A stretch of 64,000 nt of DNA from Breoghania sp037026715 (GTDB lineage Bacteria; Pseudomonadota; Alphaproteobacteria; Rhizobiales; Stappiaceae), in assembly GCF_037026715.1 (NCBI RefSeq), contig NZ_JBANCG010000008.1, positions 124,001 to 188,000 on the forward strand, read 5' to 3'. This document shows positions 1-7,524 of the stretch, piece by piece. The notes below the pieces were generated by a model. The model saw nothing but the letters and a program-made list of their open reading frames with translations. It was not told the DNA's origin and did not search any database. Numbering within the stretch: the first letter of the stretch is position 1; each line of letters begins with the position of its first letter. Both the position numbers and the translations under genes were made by a program.

Positions 1-1
1 C

Positions 2-556
2 AGGGCCATCCCGAACCTGCTGGTCTTCCGCCCGGCGGATGCGATCGAGACGGCGGAGGCCTGGGCCTGCGCGCTTACCGAAACGACCCGCCCGTCGCTG
101 CTCGCCCTGTCGCGACAGAACCTGCCGGCGCTGAGGACATCGGCCACGGACGAGAACCGCGTCGCGCGCGGGGGCTACATCCTCAGGGAACCAGAGGGCG
201 GGCGTGACGTGACGCTGATCGCCACCGGTTCCGAAGTATCGCTGGCGATGGAGGCGGCCGACCTGCTGGCAACACGCGGCATCGAAACGGCTGTCGTCTC
301 GATGCCCTCGTTCGAGCTGTTCGCGGAGCAACCGGCGGACTACCGCGCCGCCGTTTTGGGCGAGGTCCCGCGTATCGGCGTCGAAGCCGCCATCCGGCAG
401 GGCTGGGACGCGCTCCTCGGTCCCGGCGGCCAATTCATCGGAATGACCGGTTTCGGCGCCTCGGCACCTGCCGACCGGCTCTACCGTCATTTCGGCATCA
501 CGCCCGAGCGCATCGCAAATGCGGCGGCCGAGGCACTTGGCGAGCGATCCGCGTGA
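2..556 (+). CDS. cbbT: Transketolase, C-terminal part (5' end outside window)
   Basis: The reading frame is open from base 2 and ends with TGA at 554-556, giving about 184 residues of the C-terminal third of transketolase. It contains the end of the pyrimidine-binding domain (RPADAIETAEAW, then LLALSRQNLP) and the C-terminal domain (TLIATGSEVSLAMEA, GVEAAIRQGWD, GMTGFGASAPADRLYRHFG). Transketolase moves two-carbon ketol units in the regenerative phase of the Calvin cycle and in the pentose phosphate pathway. It is followed by aldolase, RuBisCO and cbbX on the same strand, so it is very probably the Calvin-cycle copy (cbbT) and not the housekeeping tkt. The start and the TPP-binding domain lie upstream of the window. 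Confidence 0.93.
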   Translation, partial: RAIPNLLVFRPADAIETAEAWACALTETTRPSLLALSRQNLPALRTSATDENRVARGGYILREPEGGRDVTLIATGSEVSLAMEAADLLATRGIETAVVSMPSFELFAEQPADYRAAVLGEVPRIGVEAAIRQGWDALLGPGGQFIGMTGFGASAPADRLYRHFGITPERIANAAAEALGERSA

Positions 557-613
557 GCACCGACCCCCAAGAGGCCCGCTTCAGAGGGTCCGGCAATCAG
601 GAGGACTGAACCC

Positions 614-1693
614 ATGGCACGCATAACCCTCAGACAGTTGCTCGACCACGCGGCCGAGCACGGCTACGGCGTTCCCGCGTTCAACATCAACAACATGGAG
701 CAAGGGCTGGCGATCATGGAGGCGGCCCGGGCGGTCGATGCGCCGGTCATCATCCAGGCGTCCCGTGGCGCGCGCGCCTACGCCAACGACATCATGCTCG
801 CCCGCATGATCGACGCGCTCACCGAGATCTATCCCGAGATCCCGCTGTGCATGCACCAGGACCACGGCAACGACGAGGCGACCTGCCTCACCGCCATCCG
901 CCACGGCTTCACCTCCGTGATGATGGACGGCTCGCTGGAGGCCGACGCGAAGACGCCCGCCTCCTACGACTACAACGTCGCCATCACCGCTCGCGTCGCG
1001 GAAATGGCGCATTGGGTCGGGGCGTCGGTGGAAGGCGAGCTCGGCGTTCTCGGCTCGCTTGAGACCGGCGAAGCGGAAGCGGAGGACGGGCACGGCGCGA
1101 CCGGCAAGCTCGATCACGACCAGCTCGTCACCGATCCGGACCAGGCCGTCGATTTCGTGGCGCGCACCAAGGTCGACGCGCTTGCGATCGCCTGCGGCAC
1201 CTCGCACGGGGCCTACAAGTTCACGCGCAAGCCGACCGGCGACATCCTCGCCATGAACGTGATCGAGGAAATCCACGCGCGGCTTCCGAACGTGCATCTC
1301 GTCATGCACGGCTCGTCGTCGGTCCCGCAGGAATTGCAGGACATCATCAACGCCCACGGCGGCGCGATGCCCCAGACCTTCGGCGTGCCGGTCGAGGAGA
1401 TCGAGCGCGGCATCCGTCACGGCGTCAGGAAGGTCAACATCGACACCGACTGCCGCATGGCGATGACCGGCCAGTTCCGCCGCATCGCGCGGGAAAACCC
1501 GGCCGAGTTCGATCCGCGCAAGTTCCTCAAGCCCGCCATGGACGCGATGCGCGCGCTCTGCATCGACCGCTTCGCCCGCTTCGGCGCGGCGGGGCAGGCC
1601 TCGAAGATCAAACCCGTTCCGATGAGCGAAATGGCCCGGCGCTATGCCGCCGGCCTGCTCGACCCGCACGTCGCCAAGGCAGCGGCCGCATAG
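614..1693 (+). CDS. cbbA: Class II fructose-1,6-bisphosphate aldolase (Calvin cycle type)
   Basis: Predicted 359-residue zinc-dependent class II aldolase. It condenses dihydroxyacetone phosphate with glyceraldehyde-3-phosphate or erythrose-4-phosphate to give FBP or SBP. Family marks are visible: CMHQDHGNDEAT around residues 79-90 with His81 and His84, VEGELGVLG, GTSHGAYKF and VMHGSSSVP, which supply zinc and phosphate ligands, and the late KVNIDTDCRMA segment. The ATG at 614 follows a GGAG-type ribosome site (aggagg at 600-605). It lies 57 bp after cbbT and 30 bp before cbbL, so all are probably co-transcribed. Length fits the roughly 350-360 residue Calvin-cycle subtype. Confidence 0.95.
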   Translation: MARITLRQLLDHAAEHGYGVPAFNINNMEQGLAIMEAARAVDAPVIIQASRGARAYANDIMLARMIDALTEIYPEIPLCMHQDHGNDEATCLTAIRHGFTSVMMDGSLEADAKTPASYDYNVAITARVAEMAHWVGASVEGELGVLGSLETGEAEAEDGHGATGKLDHDQLVTDPDQAVDFVARTKVDALAIACGTSHGAYKFTRKPTGDILAMNVIEEIHARLPNVHLVMHGSSSVPQELQDIINAHGGAMPQTFGVPVEEIERGIRHGVRKVNIDTDCRMAMTGQFRRIARENPAEFDPRKFLKPAMDAMRALCIDRFARFGAAGQASKIKPVPMSEMARRYAAGLLDPHVAKAAAA

Positions 1694-1723
1694 GCGCCGG
1701 ACGAACCGAAAAGGACAAGGATC

Positions 1724-3184
1724 ATGGACAGCACCACCACCGAAATCCGCGGCAAGGAACGCTACAAGGCCGGCGTCCTGAAATACGCCCAGATGGGCTA
1801 CTGGAACGGCGACTACGAGCCCAAGGACACCGACGTCATCGCGCTGTTCCGCATCACGCCGCAGGACGGCGTCGATCCGATCGAGGCCGCCGCCGCCGTT
1901 GCCGGCGAAAGCTCCACCGCCACATGGACGGTCGTGTGGACCGACCGGCTGACCGCCTGCGACAGCTACCGCGCCAAGGCCTACCGGGTCGATCCCGTGC
2001 CCGGCACGCCCGGCCAGTACTTCTGCTACGTCGCCTACGACCTGATCCTGTTCGAGGAAGGCTCGGTCGCAAACCTCACCGCCTCGATCATCGGCAATGT
2101 CTTCTCGTTCAAGCCGCTGAAGGCGGCACGGCTTGAGGACATGCGCTTTCCGGTGGCCTACGTGAAGACATACAAGGGCCCGCCGACCGGCATCGTCGTG
2201 GAGCGCGAGCGTCTCGACAAGTTCGGCAAGCCGCTGCTCGGCGCCACCACAAAGCCGAAGCTCGGACTTTCGGGCAAGAACTACGGCCGCGTGGTCTACG
2301 AGGGTCTGAAGGGCGGGCTCGACTTCATGAAGGACGACGAGAACATCAACTCGCAGCCCTTCATGCACTGGCGCGACCGGTTCCTCTACTGCATGGAAGC
2401 CGTCAACCGCGCGGCGGCCGAGACCGGCGAGGTCAAGGGCCACTATCTCAACATCACCGCCGGCACGATGGAGGAGATGTACCGCCGCGCCGAGTTCGCC
2501 AAGGAGCTCGGATCGGTCATCGTCATGGTCGATCTGATCGTCGGCTGGACGGCGATCCAGTCGATCTCGGAGTGGTGCCGGGCCAACGACATGATCCTGC
2601 ACATGCACCGCGCCGGCCACGGCACCTACACGCGCCAGAAGAACCACGGCATCTCCTTCCGCGTCATCGCAAAATGGCTGCGGCTCGCCGGTGTCGATCA
2701 TCTTCACGCGGGCACGGCTGTGGGCAAGCTTGAAGGCGATCCGATGACCGTGCAGGGCTACTACAACGTCCTGCGCGAGCCGAGGAACGAGGTCGATCTG
2801 GAACGCGGCGTCTTCTTCGAGCAAGACTGGGCGGATCTGAAGAAGGTCATGCCGGTCGCCTCGGGCGGCATCCATGCCGGCCAGATGCACCAGTTGCTGA
2901 GCCTCTTCGGCGACGATGTGGTGCTGCAATTCGGCGGCGGCACGATCGGCCATCCGATGGGCATCCAGGCGGGCGCCACCGCAAACCGCGTCGCGCTCGA
3001 AGCGATGGTTCTGGCCCGCAACGAGGGCCGCGACATCGATGCGGAAGGCCCGGAGATCCTGCGCGCCGCCGCCAGGTGGTGCAAGCCGCTGGAAGCGGCC
3101 CTCGATACCTGGGGCTCGATCACTTTCAACTACACCTCCACCGACACCTCCGACTTCGCGCCGACCCCGGCCGTCGCGGTCTGA
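1724..3184 (+). CDS. cbbL: RuBisCO large subunit, form I red type
   Basis: A 486-residue catalytic subunit of ribulose-1,5-bisphosphate carboxylase/oxygenase. The active-site set is complete: TTKPKLGLSGKN with Lys177, the carbamylation loop DFMKDDEN with Lys203 and metal ligands Asp205 and Glu206, the flexible loop 6 GTAVGKLEGD with Lys335, SGGIHAGQMHQL, and the phosphate loop FGGGTIGHPMG. The N-terminal KERYKAGVLKYAQMGYW and the Met in GHPMG are typical of the red-like form IC/ID lineage, which agrees with the presence of cbbX downstream. The gene is separated from cbbS by only 14 bp. It indicates autotrophic or mixotrophic CO2 fixation. Confidence 0.98.
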   Translation: MDSTTTEIRGKERYKAGVLKYAQMGYWNGDYEPKDTDVIALFRITPQDGVDPIEAAAAVAGESSTATWTVVWTDRLTACDSYRAKAYRVDPVPGTPGQYFCYVAYDLILFEEGSVANLTASIIGNVFSFKPLKAARLEDMRFPVAYVKTYKGPPTGIVVERERLDKFGKPLLGATTKPKLGLSGKNYGRVVYEGLKGGLDFMKDDENINSQPFMHWRDRFLYCMEAVNRAAAETGEVKGHYLNITAGTMEEMYRRAEFAKELGSVIVMVDLIVGWTAIQSISEWCRANDMILHMHRAGHGTYTRQKNHGISFRVIAKWLRLAGVDHLHAGTAVGKLEGDPMTVQGYYNVLREPRNEVDLERGVFFEQDWADLKKVMPVASGGIHAGQMHQLLSLFGDDVVLQFGGGTIGHPMGIQAGATANRVALEAMVLARNEGRDIDAEGPEILRAAARWCKPLEAALDTWGSITFNYTSTDTSDFAPTPAVAV

Positions 3185-3198
3185 ACAGGGAGACAACC

Positions 3199-3588
3199 AT
3201 GCGTATCACCCAGGGATGCTTTTCGTTTCTCCCGGACCTCTCCGACGACCAGATCGTCGCCCAGGTCGAATACTGCCTCGACAATGGCTGGGCCATCGGC
3301 ATCGAGTTCACCGACGACCCGCACCCGCGCAACACCTATTGGGAGATGTGGGGCAACCCGATGTTCGACCTGAAGGATGCCGCCGGCGTGATGATGGAAC
3401 TGAAGGAGTGCCGCGCGGCCAATCCCGACAGCTACATCCGGCTCAACGCCTTTGATTCCACCCGCGGCTTCGAGACGGTGCGGATGTCGTTCATCGTCAA
3501 CCGGCCGAAGGTCGAACCGAAGCTCGACCTGACCCGCACCGACGTGATGGGCCGGCGGATGGACTACACGCTGAAGGCGATGAGGTAG
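3199..3588 (+). CDS. cbbS: RuBisCO small subunit, red type
   Basis: A 129-residue small subunit that caps the L8 core to form the L8S8 holoenzyme. The ATG at 3199 was chosen over longer in-frame options because it follows an AGGGAG ribosome site at 3187-3192 and yields the family N-terminus MRITQGCFSFLPDL. Further family marks are YCLDNGWAIGIEFTDDPHPRN, WEMWGNPMFDL and RLNAFDSTRGFETVRMSFIVNRP. Length and the C-terminal extension (about residues 105-129) fit red-type small subunits, in which this tail forms beta-hairpins in the central channel. Confidence 0.97.
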   Translation: MRITQGCFSFLPDLSDDQIVAQVEYCLDNGWAIGIEFTDDPHPRNTYWEMWGNPMFDLKDAAGVMMELKECRAANPDSYIRLNAFDSTRGFETVRMSFIVNRPKVEPKLDLTRTDVMGRRMDYTLKAMR

Positions 3589-3631
3589 AGGGGGCGTGTT
3601 GCCAGTTTGCTGAGATGAACCGCATCCACCC

Positions 3632-3742
3632 CCTCTCCCATGGGGAGAGGGTCGGGGTGAGGGGTATCGGGCTCTCGTGGATACGGAGAGCTCTCATCCC
3701 CTCACCCGGCGCATGCGCGCCGACCTCTCCCCATGGGAGAGG
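3632..3742. repeat. Palindromic repeat pair inside the cbb operon
   Basis: The 19-bp CCTCTCCCATGGGGAGAGG at 3632-3650 is repeated as its exact reverse complement at 3724-3742. The adjoining gtcggggtgagggg / cccctcaccc segments are also inverted. This makes a REP/BIME-like element of about 110 bp between cbbS and cbbX. It may form a hairpin in the mRNA and set the ratio of RuBisCO to CbbX; that role is an inference. Confidence 0.8.
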
Positions 3743-3816
3743 TAATGACACGGTCTCTTTATGTGAGACCGCCGCTCAATCATCCCGCGCCTCTCGAACC
3801 GAAAGGCCCAGAAACC

Positions 3817-4764
3817 ATGACCAACGCCATCACCGCTCAGGACCCGGTCGAAACACCGCCGGCAACCGTCGACCTTGCCGAAGAATTCGCGGCCTCCGGG
3901 ATCAGCGAGATCTTCGACGAACTCGATCGCGAGCTCGTCGGCCTGAAGCCCGTCAAGCAGCGCATCCGCGAGATCGCGGCGCTGCTGCTGGTGGAGCGCG
4001 CGCGGCAAAAACTCGGGCTTTCCAACGAGACGCCGACGCTTCACATGTCGTTCACCGGAAACCCCGGCACCGGCAAGACGACCGTGGCACTGCGCATGGC
4101 CGACCTGCTGCACCGGCTCGGCTACGTGCGCAAGGGTCACCTCGTCTCGGTCACGCGCGACGATCTCGTCGGCCAGTACATCGGCCACACCGCGCCCAAG
4201 ACCAAGGAAATCCTGAAGAAGGCGATGGGCGGTGTGCTGTTCATCGATGAGGCCTACTACCTCTATCGGCCCGACAACGAGCGCGACTACGGCCAGGAGG
4301 CGATCGAGATCCTGCTGCAGGTAATGGAGAACCAGCGCGACGACCTCGTCGTCATCCTCGCCGGCTACGGCGACCGGATGGACAAGTTCTTTGCCTCCAA
4401 CCCCGGCTTCCGCTCCCGCATCGCCCACCACATCGACTTTCCGGATTATTCCGACGACGAGCTTCTGCATATCGCCGAAACGATGCTGGAGGGACAGAAC
4501 TATCATCTTGATGCGGAAGCGCGCGCGCTGATGGCGCATTACATCGAACTGCGCCGCGCCCAGCCGCTCTTCGCCAACGCCCGTTCCATCCGCAACGCCC
4601 TCGACCGCGCCCGTCTGCGGCAGGCGAACCGCCTCTTCCAGACCTCGCAAGGCCCTGTCGGTACGGACGCGCTCAGCACCATCAAGGCCGAGGACATCGC
4701 CGTCAGCCGTGTCTTTCGTATCGCCGACGCGGAATCCACGTCACATGAGACGGAAGGCCGATAA
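3817..4764 (+). CDS. cbbX: CbbX, AAA+ red-type RuBisCO activase
   Basis: A 315-residue AAA+ ATPase that remodels inhibited red-type RuBisCO by pulling on the C-terminus of the large subunit, driven by ATP and stimulated by RuBP. Walker A is GNPGTGKTT at residues 81-89, Walker B VLFIDEA at 140-146, and the pore-loop region contains GQYIGHTAPKTKE. The ATG at 3817 gives the usual N-terminus; longer in-frame extensions run into the palindromic repeat and are rejected. It follows cbbS by 228 bp on the same strand, so it is either read through from the cbb promoter or has its own. Length matches the family (about 290-320). Confidence 0.96.
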   Translation: MTNAITAQDPVETPPATVDLAEEFAASGISEIFDELDRELVGLKPVKQRIREIAALLLVERARQKLGLSNETPTLHMSFTGNPGTGKTTVALRMADLLHRLGYVRKGHLVSVTRDDLVGQYIGHTAPKTKEILKKAMGGVLFIDEAYYLYRPDNERDYGQEAIEILLQVMENQRDDLVVILAGYGDRMDKFFASNPGFRSRIAHHIDFPDYSDDELLHIAETMLEGQNYHLDAEARALMAHYIELRRAQPLFANARSIRNALDRARLRQANRLFQTSQGPVGTDALSTIKAEDIAVSRVFRIADAESTSHETEGR

Positions 4765-4820
4765 CCGGCACCGGCGGCTAGCACTCGATCCGGCCCAGGC
4801 AGGGCAGTGATCTCGCGGGC

Positions 4821-4864
4821 AAAAAAAAGCGATGGTGACCGCCTCGGGACCGGTCACCATCGCT
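4821..4864 (-). terminator. Intrinsic terminator on the minus strand
   Basis: A perfect 13-bp inverted repeat (arms 4828-4840 and 4852-4864, 11-nt loop) is directly followed, reading leftward, by eight T residues (the A run at 4821-4828). This is a strong rho-independent terminator for leftward transcription. The nearest annotated leftward gene ends 540 bp away at 5403, so it may instead end a small RNA. Read rightward there is no U tract, but the hairpin could still shield the 3' end of cbbX mRNA. Confidence 0.75.
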
Positions 4865-5016
4865 ACCGGGCTGTCCTTGCGGGGACACTGTCACGGCTGA
4901 CAGAACCGTTGCCCGGAAAGGAAGAGCGTGAGGCCTGCACCGGCCTGCAGCGTGGCGGCAACGAACGCGAGTGGAGAGCGATAGCAGGGACACGTTAGGC
5001 TCCGTCGCCTCGAGCC
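4865..5016 (-). ncRNA. Candidate structured small RNA (leftward)
   Basis: Between cbbX and the hemolysin III gene lies a chain of perfect inverted repeats: 4872-4887 (TGTCC/GGACA), 4888-4903 (CTGTCA/TGACAG), 4907-4913 with 4957-4963 (CGTTGCC/GGCAACG) enclosing 4931-4946 (AGGCC/GGCCT), and 4998-5016 (GGCTC/GAGCC). All lead into the U-tract terminator at 4821-4864. This density of pairing without a convincing ORF suggests a structured RNA of about 190-240 nt on the minus strand. I do not recognise it as 6S, SRP, RNase P or tmRNA. A TTGACG hexamer lies upstream (5061-5066 on the minus strand), but no good -10 follows, so the 5' end is unknown. Confidence 0.4.
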
Positions 5017-5402
5017 GCGGCCCGAACCGGTCCTGCGCTGGCACCAAATCAACGAAGTCGCGTCAAATCACTCACGCCGAAAATGCAATTGTCTCCACCC
5101 GCACCATGCGTTGCCTGGAGAAAAAAATAACCAATCAAATAATTTCTGCCGCATTGACCTTCCGGCTATCGGCACCCAATCGAAATATGCGCCCGCGCTG
5201 CTTACCTTGGGGAGAATAACAAGCTTTTCGGGAATTGGCTACGTCAAAGCTACCCTTGGGGCAAATCTGCACCATGAGGAAAACGCAACCTGCAGAGGCT
5301 TTTTCTCAGAATATTTTCCCCGCGGTCTGGCTTTATCGCGGCAGCAAATTCCTGGAGCCTCCACCGAATGCTTGCGCGGCTATCCGGGCCGGGCCGGGCC
5401 TT
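5017..5402. other. Intergenic stretch without recognised gene
   Basis: About 390 bp of comparatively AT-rich sequence (for example 5118-5150) between the candidate RNA and the end of the hemolysin III gene. Frames open here on either strand lack a ribosome site and have atypical composition. I see no gene. Confidence 0.5.
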
Positions 5403-6077
5403 TCAGCTCATTGCGGAGAGCTTTTCGAGACTGTCGAAGACAGCGCCGAAGTGGCAGGCCGCGCCCGCGAGCACGAAGACGTGCCATATCGCCTTGGAAA
5501 AGCGCAGCCGTTCCCACGCATAGAACAGCACGCCGAAGGAATAGAGCCCGCCGCCGATGGCGATGAGCCACAGGGTCGAGGTCGGCAGGGCCTCGCGCAG
5601 GATGGGATAGACCAGCACGCCGCACCATCCCAAAGCCAGATAGGCAGCCACGGCGACGCGATCGAACCGGCCCGGCAGAGCGAGCTTGAGGATGATCCCG
5701 ACAACCGCAAGCCCCCAGACGGAGGCCATCAGCGCAATCGCGATCGCGTTCGTCGGCATCTGTGCGATGAACGGCGTGTAGGTTGCCGCGATGAGCAGGA
5801 AAATGGCTGAATGATCGAAGCGGCGCAGGATCCACTTCGCCCGCGAGATCGGCCACATGTTGTAGAGCGAGGACGCAGTGAGCGCGGCGATCAGACCGGT
5901 GACATAGATACAGACGGCAACGGAGAGCGCCGGCCCCGCCACGCCGAAGGCATGAACGAGCAGCACCACCGCTCCGCCCACGGCGAGCGCCAGGCCGATG
6001 AAATGGACAACGGCGTCGGCAATACGTTCCAGGCGATCCTCGTGCCATGAAACGATATGCGCCCAGTCATGCGTCAC
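5403..6077 (-). CDS. trhA: Hemolysin III / PAQR-family membrane protein (TrhA-like)
   Basis: A 224-residue polytopic protein of the hemolysin III (YqfA/TrhA, PAQR-like) family with about seven hydrophobic segments. Conserved polar residues of the family are present: the His in VVHFIG near residue 25, the Ser in ASSLYNMWP, the Asp-His of RRFDHSAIF followed by AATYTPF, and the late His in ACHFGAVFDSL. The start is GTG at 6075-6077, preceded on the minus strand by a GGAGAG ribosome site. Family members are linked to membrane energetics and unsaturated fatty acid homeostasis; true haemolytic activity is not implied. It stands alone, with a perfect palindrome just upstream. Confidence 0.88.
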   Translation of the reverse strand: MTHDWAHIVSWHEDRLERIADAVVHFIGLALAVGGAVVLLVHAFGVAGPALSVAVCIYVTGLIAALTASSLYNMWPISRAKWILRRFDHSAIFLLIAATYTPFIAQMPTNAIAIALMASVWGLAVVGIILKLALPGRFDRVAVAAYLALGWCGVLVYPILREALPTSTLWLIAIGGGLYSFGVLFYAWERLRFSKAIWHVFVLAGAACHFGAVFDSLEKLSAMS

Positions 6078-6104
6078 TTGCTCTCTCCATATCGCTACCG
6101 CGTA

Positions 6105-6119
6105 CTGTCATTGTGACAG
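6105..6119. promoter_or_regulatory. Palindrome upstream of trhA, possible operator
   Basis: CTGTCA-TTG-TGACAG is a perfect 15-bp dyad, 28 bp upstream of the hemolysin III gene start. Its position suits a regulator site, but the regulator is unknown. A similar dyad with a 4-nt centre occurs at 4888-4903 inside the candidate RNA. Confidence 0.35.
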
Positions 6120-6454
6120 CGAACCACGACACTTCCGTTAAGGCAAAGCCCGCCATCGGGGGCTTTCGTCAACCCGAAGACCACACGGGCGGTTCCCCTC
6201 CCGCACGCCCCGCGCGCTGCGCTTCCGGATCTCCCGGCTTCGCTTAATATGTCATTGAATTTGGACATCTTCGCGTCGAAAATCCCTCAGCGAGGATCCG
6301 GCCTCGCGTTGCAGGTGACGGAAAAACCTGACGAATTTTCGAAGTGCGCGGCTTGGGGAAAATCGCGGACATGGTGTAGCATTCGCGCCCGCCGCCCATC
6401 TTGCCGCCTATCTAGCCACCCGTCCCGCGCGCGCCGGAACCATCGGGAACGCCC
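6120..6454. other. Intergenic region upstream of the dipeptidase
   Basis: About 335 bp between the divergent hemolysin III and dipeptidase genes. It presumably holds both promoters; I see no clear -35/-10 pair, no repeat and no gene. Confidence 0.4.
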
Positions 6455-7504
6455 ATGACCACGCCTCCGATTGCCGTCTTCGACGGCCATAACGACACCC
6501 TGTTGCGGCTGGAACTCGACGCGGCCACCGACAAGGAACGTTCCTTCTTCGAGCGTGGCGCCAACGGCCATATCGACCTGCCGCGCGCCCGCGCGGGCTC
6601 CTTTGCCGGTGGCTTCTTCGCCATGTTCGTGCCCTCGCGCATTGCGCCGGCGCAGGATTACACACCCGGCGACCCGGCGAATTTCGGCCCTGTCGACCAG
6701 GCCGGCGCGCTCGCCATGACGAACCGGCTGATGGCGCGGGCCGCAGCGATGGAAGCGGAGAGGCCGGAAGCCGTCGCGATCTGTCGGTCGAGCACGGAAA
6801 TCCGCGAGGCCATGGCGGCGCGGCGCATCGCGATGCTGCTGCACATCGAAGGTGCCGAGGCGATCGATCGCGACTTCGCTGCGCTGGAAGACCTGCACGG
6901 GCGAGGCCTGCGCTCGCTTGGGCCCGTCTGGAGCCGCGCCAACATCTTCGGCGTCGGCGTCCCCATGCGATGCCCGGCCTCTCCAGACATCGGAGACGGG
7001 CTGACGGAGGCCGGCGTGGAGCTGGTGCGCGCCTGCGACAGGCTCGGCATTCTCGTCGATCTTTCCCACCTCAACGAGAAGGGCTTCTGGGACGTCGCGC
7101 GCGTCACGACGAAACCGCTCGTCGCAACCCATTCCAACGCGCACGCGGTCGCCCCCTCCTCCCGCAATCTGACCGACCGCCAGCTCGACGCCATCGCCGA
7201 AAGCGGCGGCGTGGTCGGGCTCAATTTCCACGTCGCCTTCCTGCGCCACGACGGCGCGTTCAATTCCGACACGCCGCTGGAAACGATGGTCCGGCACGTC
7301 GATCATCTCGTCGAAAGGCTCGGGCCGGAGGGCGTCGCGATCGGATCGGACTTCGACGGTTGCCTCGTCCCGCGCGCCATCGGCGACGCCGCCGGCCTGC
7401 CGCGGCTCTTCGAAGCGTTGAGAACGGCCGGCTACGACGAGCCGCTGCTGCGCCGCATCGGATCGGAAAACTGGATCTCGGTGCTGGAACGCAGCGGCAT
7501 CTGA
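6455..7504 (+). CDS. Membrane dipeptidase (peptidase M19, renal dipeptidase family)
   Basis: A 349-residue binuclear zinc dipeptidase of the amidohydrolase superfamily. Visible ligand motifs are DGHNDTLL (H-x-D) near residues 10-17, HIEGAEAI (bridging Glu), LVDLSHLNEKG, ATHSNAHAV, SRNLTD and GSDFDGCLVP near the C-terminus, in the order normal for M19. No signal peptide is visible, so a cytoplasmic location is likely, as for many bacterial relatives. It hydrolyses dipeptides, often with a D- or unusual C-terminal residue; the substrate cannot be told from sequence. It converges on the alpha-hydroxyacid dehydrogenase gene with a 20-bp gap that contains a small GGGG-AAAG-CCCC hairpin. Confidence 0.92.
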   Translation: MTTPPIAVFDGHNDTLLRLELDAATDKERSFFERGANGHIDLPRARAGSFAGGFFAMFVPSRIAPAQDYTPGDPANFGPVDQAGALAMTNRLMARAAAMEAERPEAVAICRSSTEIREAMAARRIAMLLHIEGAEAIDRDFAALEDLHGRGLRSLGPVWSRANIFGVGVPMRCPASPDIGDGLTEAGVELVRACDRLGILVDLSHLNEKGFWDVARVTTKPLVATHSNAHAVAPSSRNLTDRQLDAIAESGGVVGLNFHVAFLRHDGAFNSDTPLETMVRHVDHLVERLGPEGVAIGSDFDGCLVPRAIGDAAGLPRLFEALRTAGYDEPLLRRIGSENWISVLERSGI

Positions 7505-7524
7505 GGGGAAAGCCCCGCCTCGCG

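Noticed and set aside
581..3196. Long minus-strand frame (871 codons) opposite cbbA and cbbL
   Set aside because: It mirrors clearly coding genes in GC-rich DNA; its product is low-complexity and matches no family I know. Similar shadows at 13384-16371 and 24758-27568 are rejected for the same reason.
4778..5047. Minus-strand TTG-started frame over the hairpin region
   Set aside because: It runs through the terminator hairpin and U tract, has no ribosome site and an arginine/proline-rich nonsense-like product.
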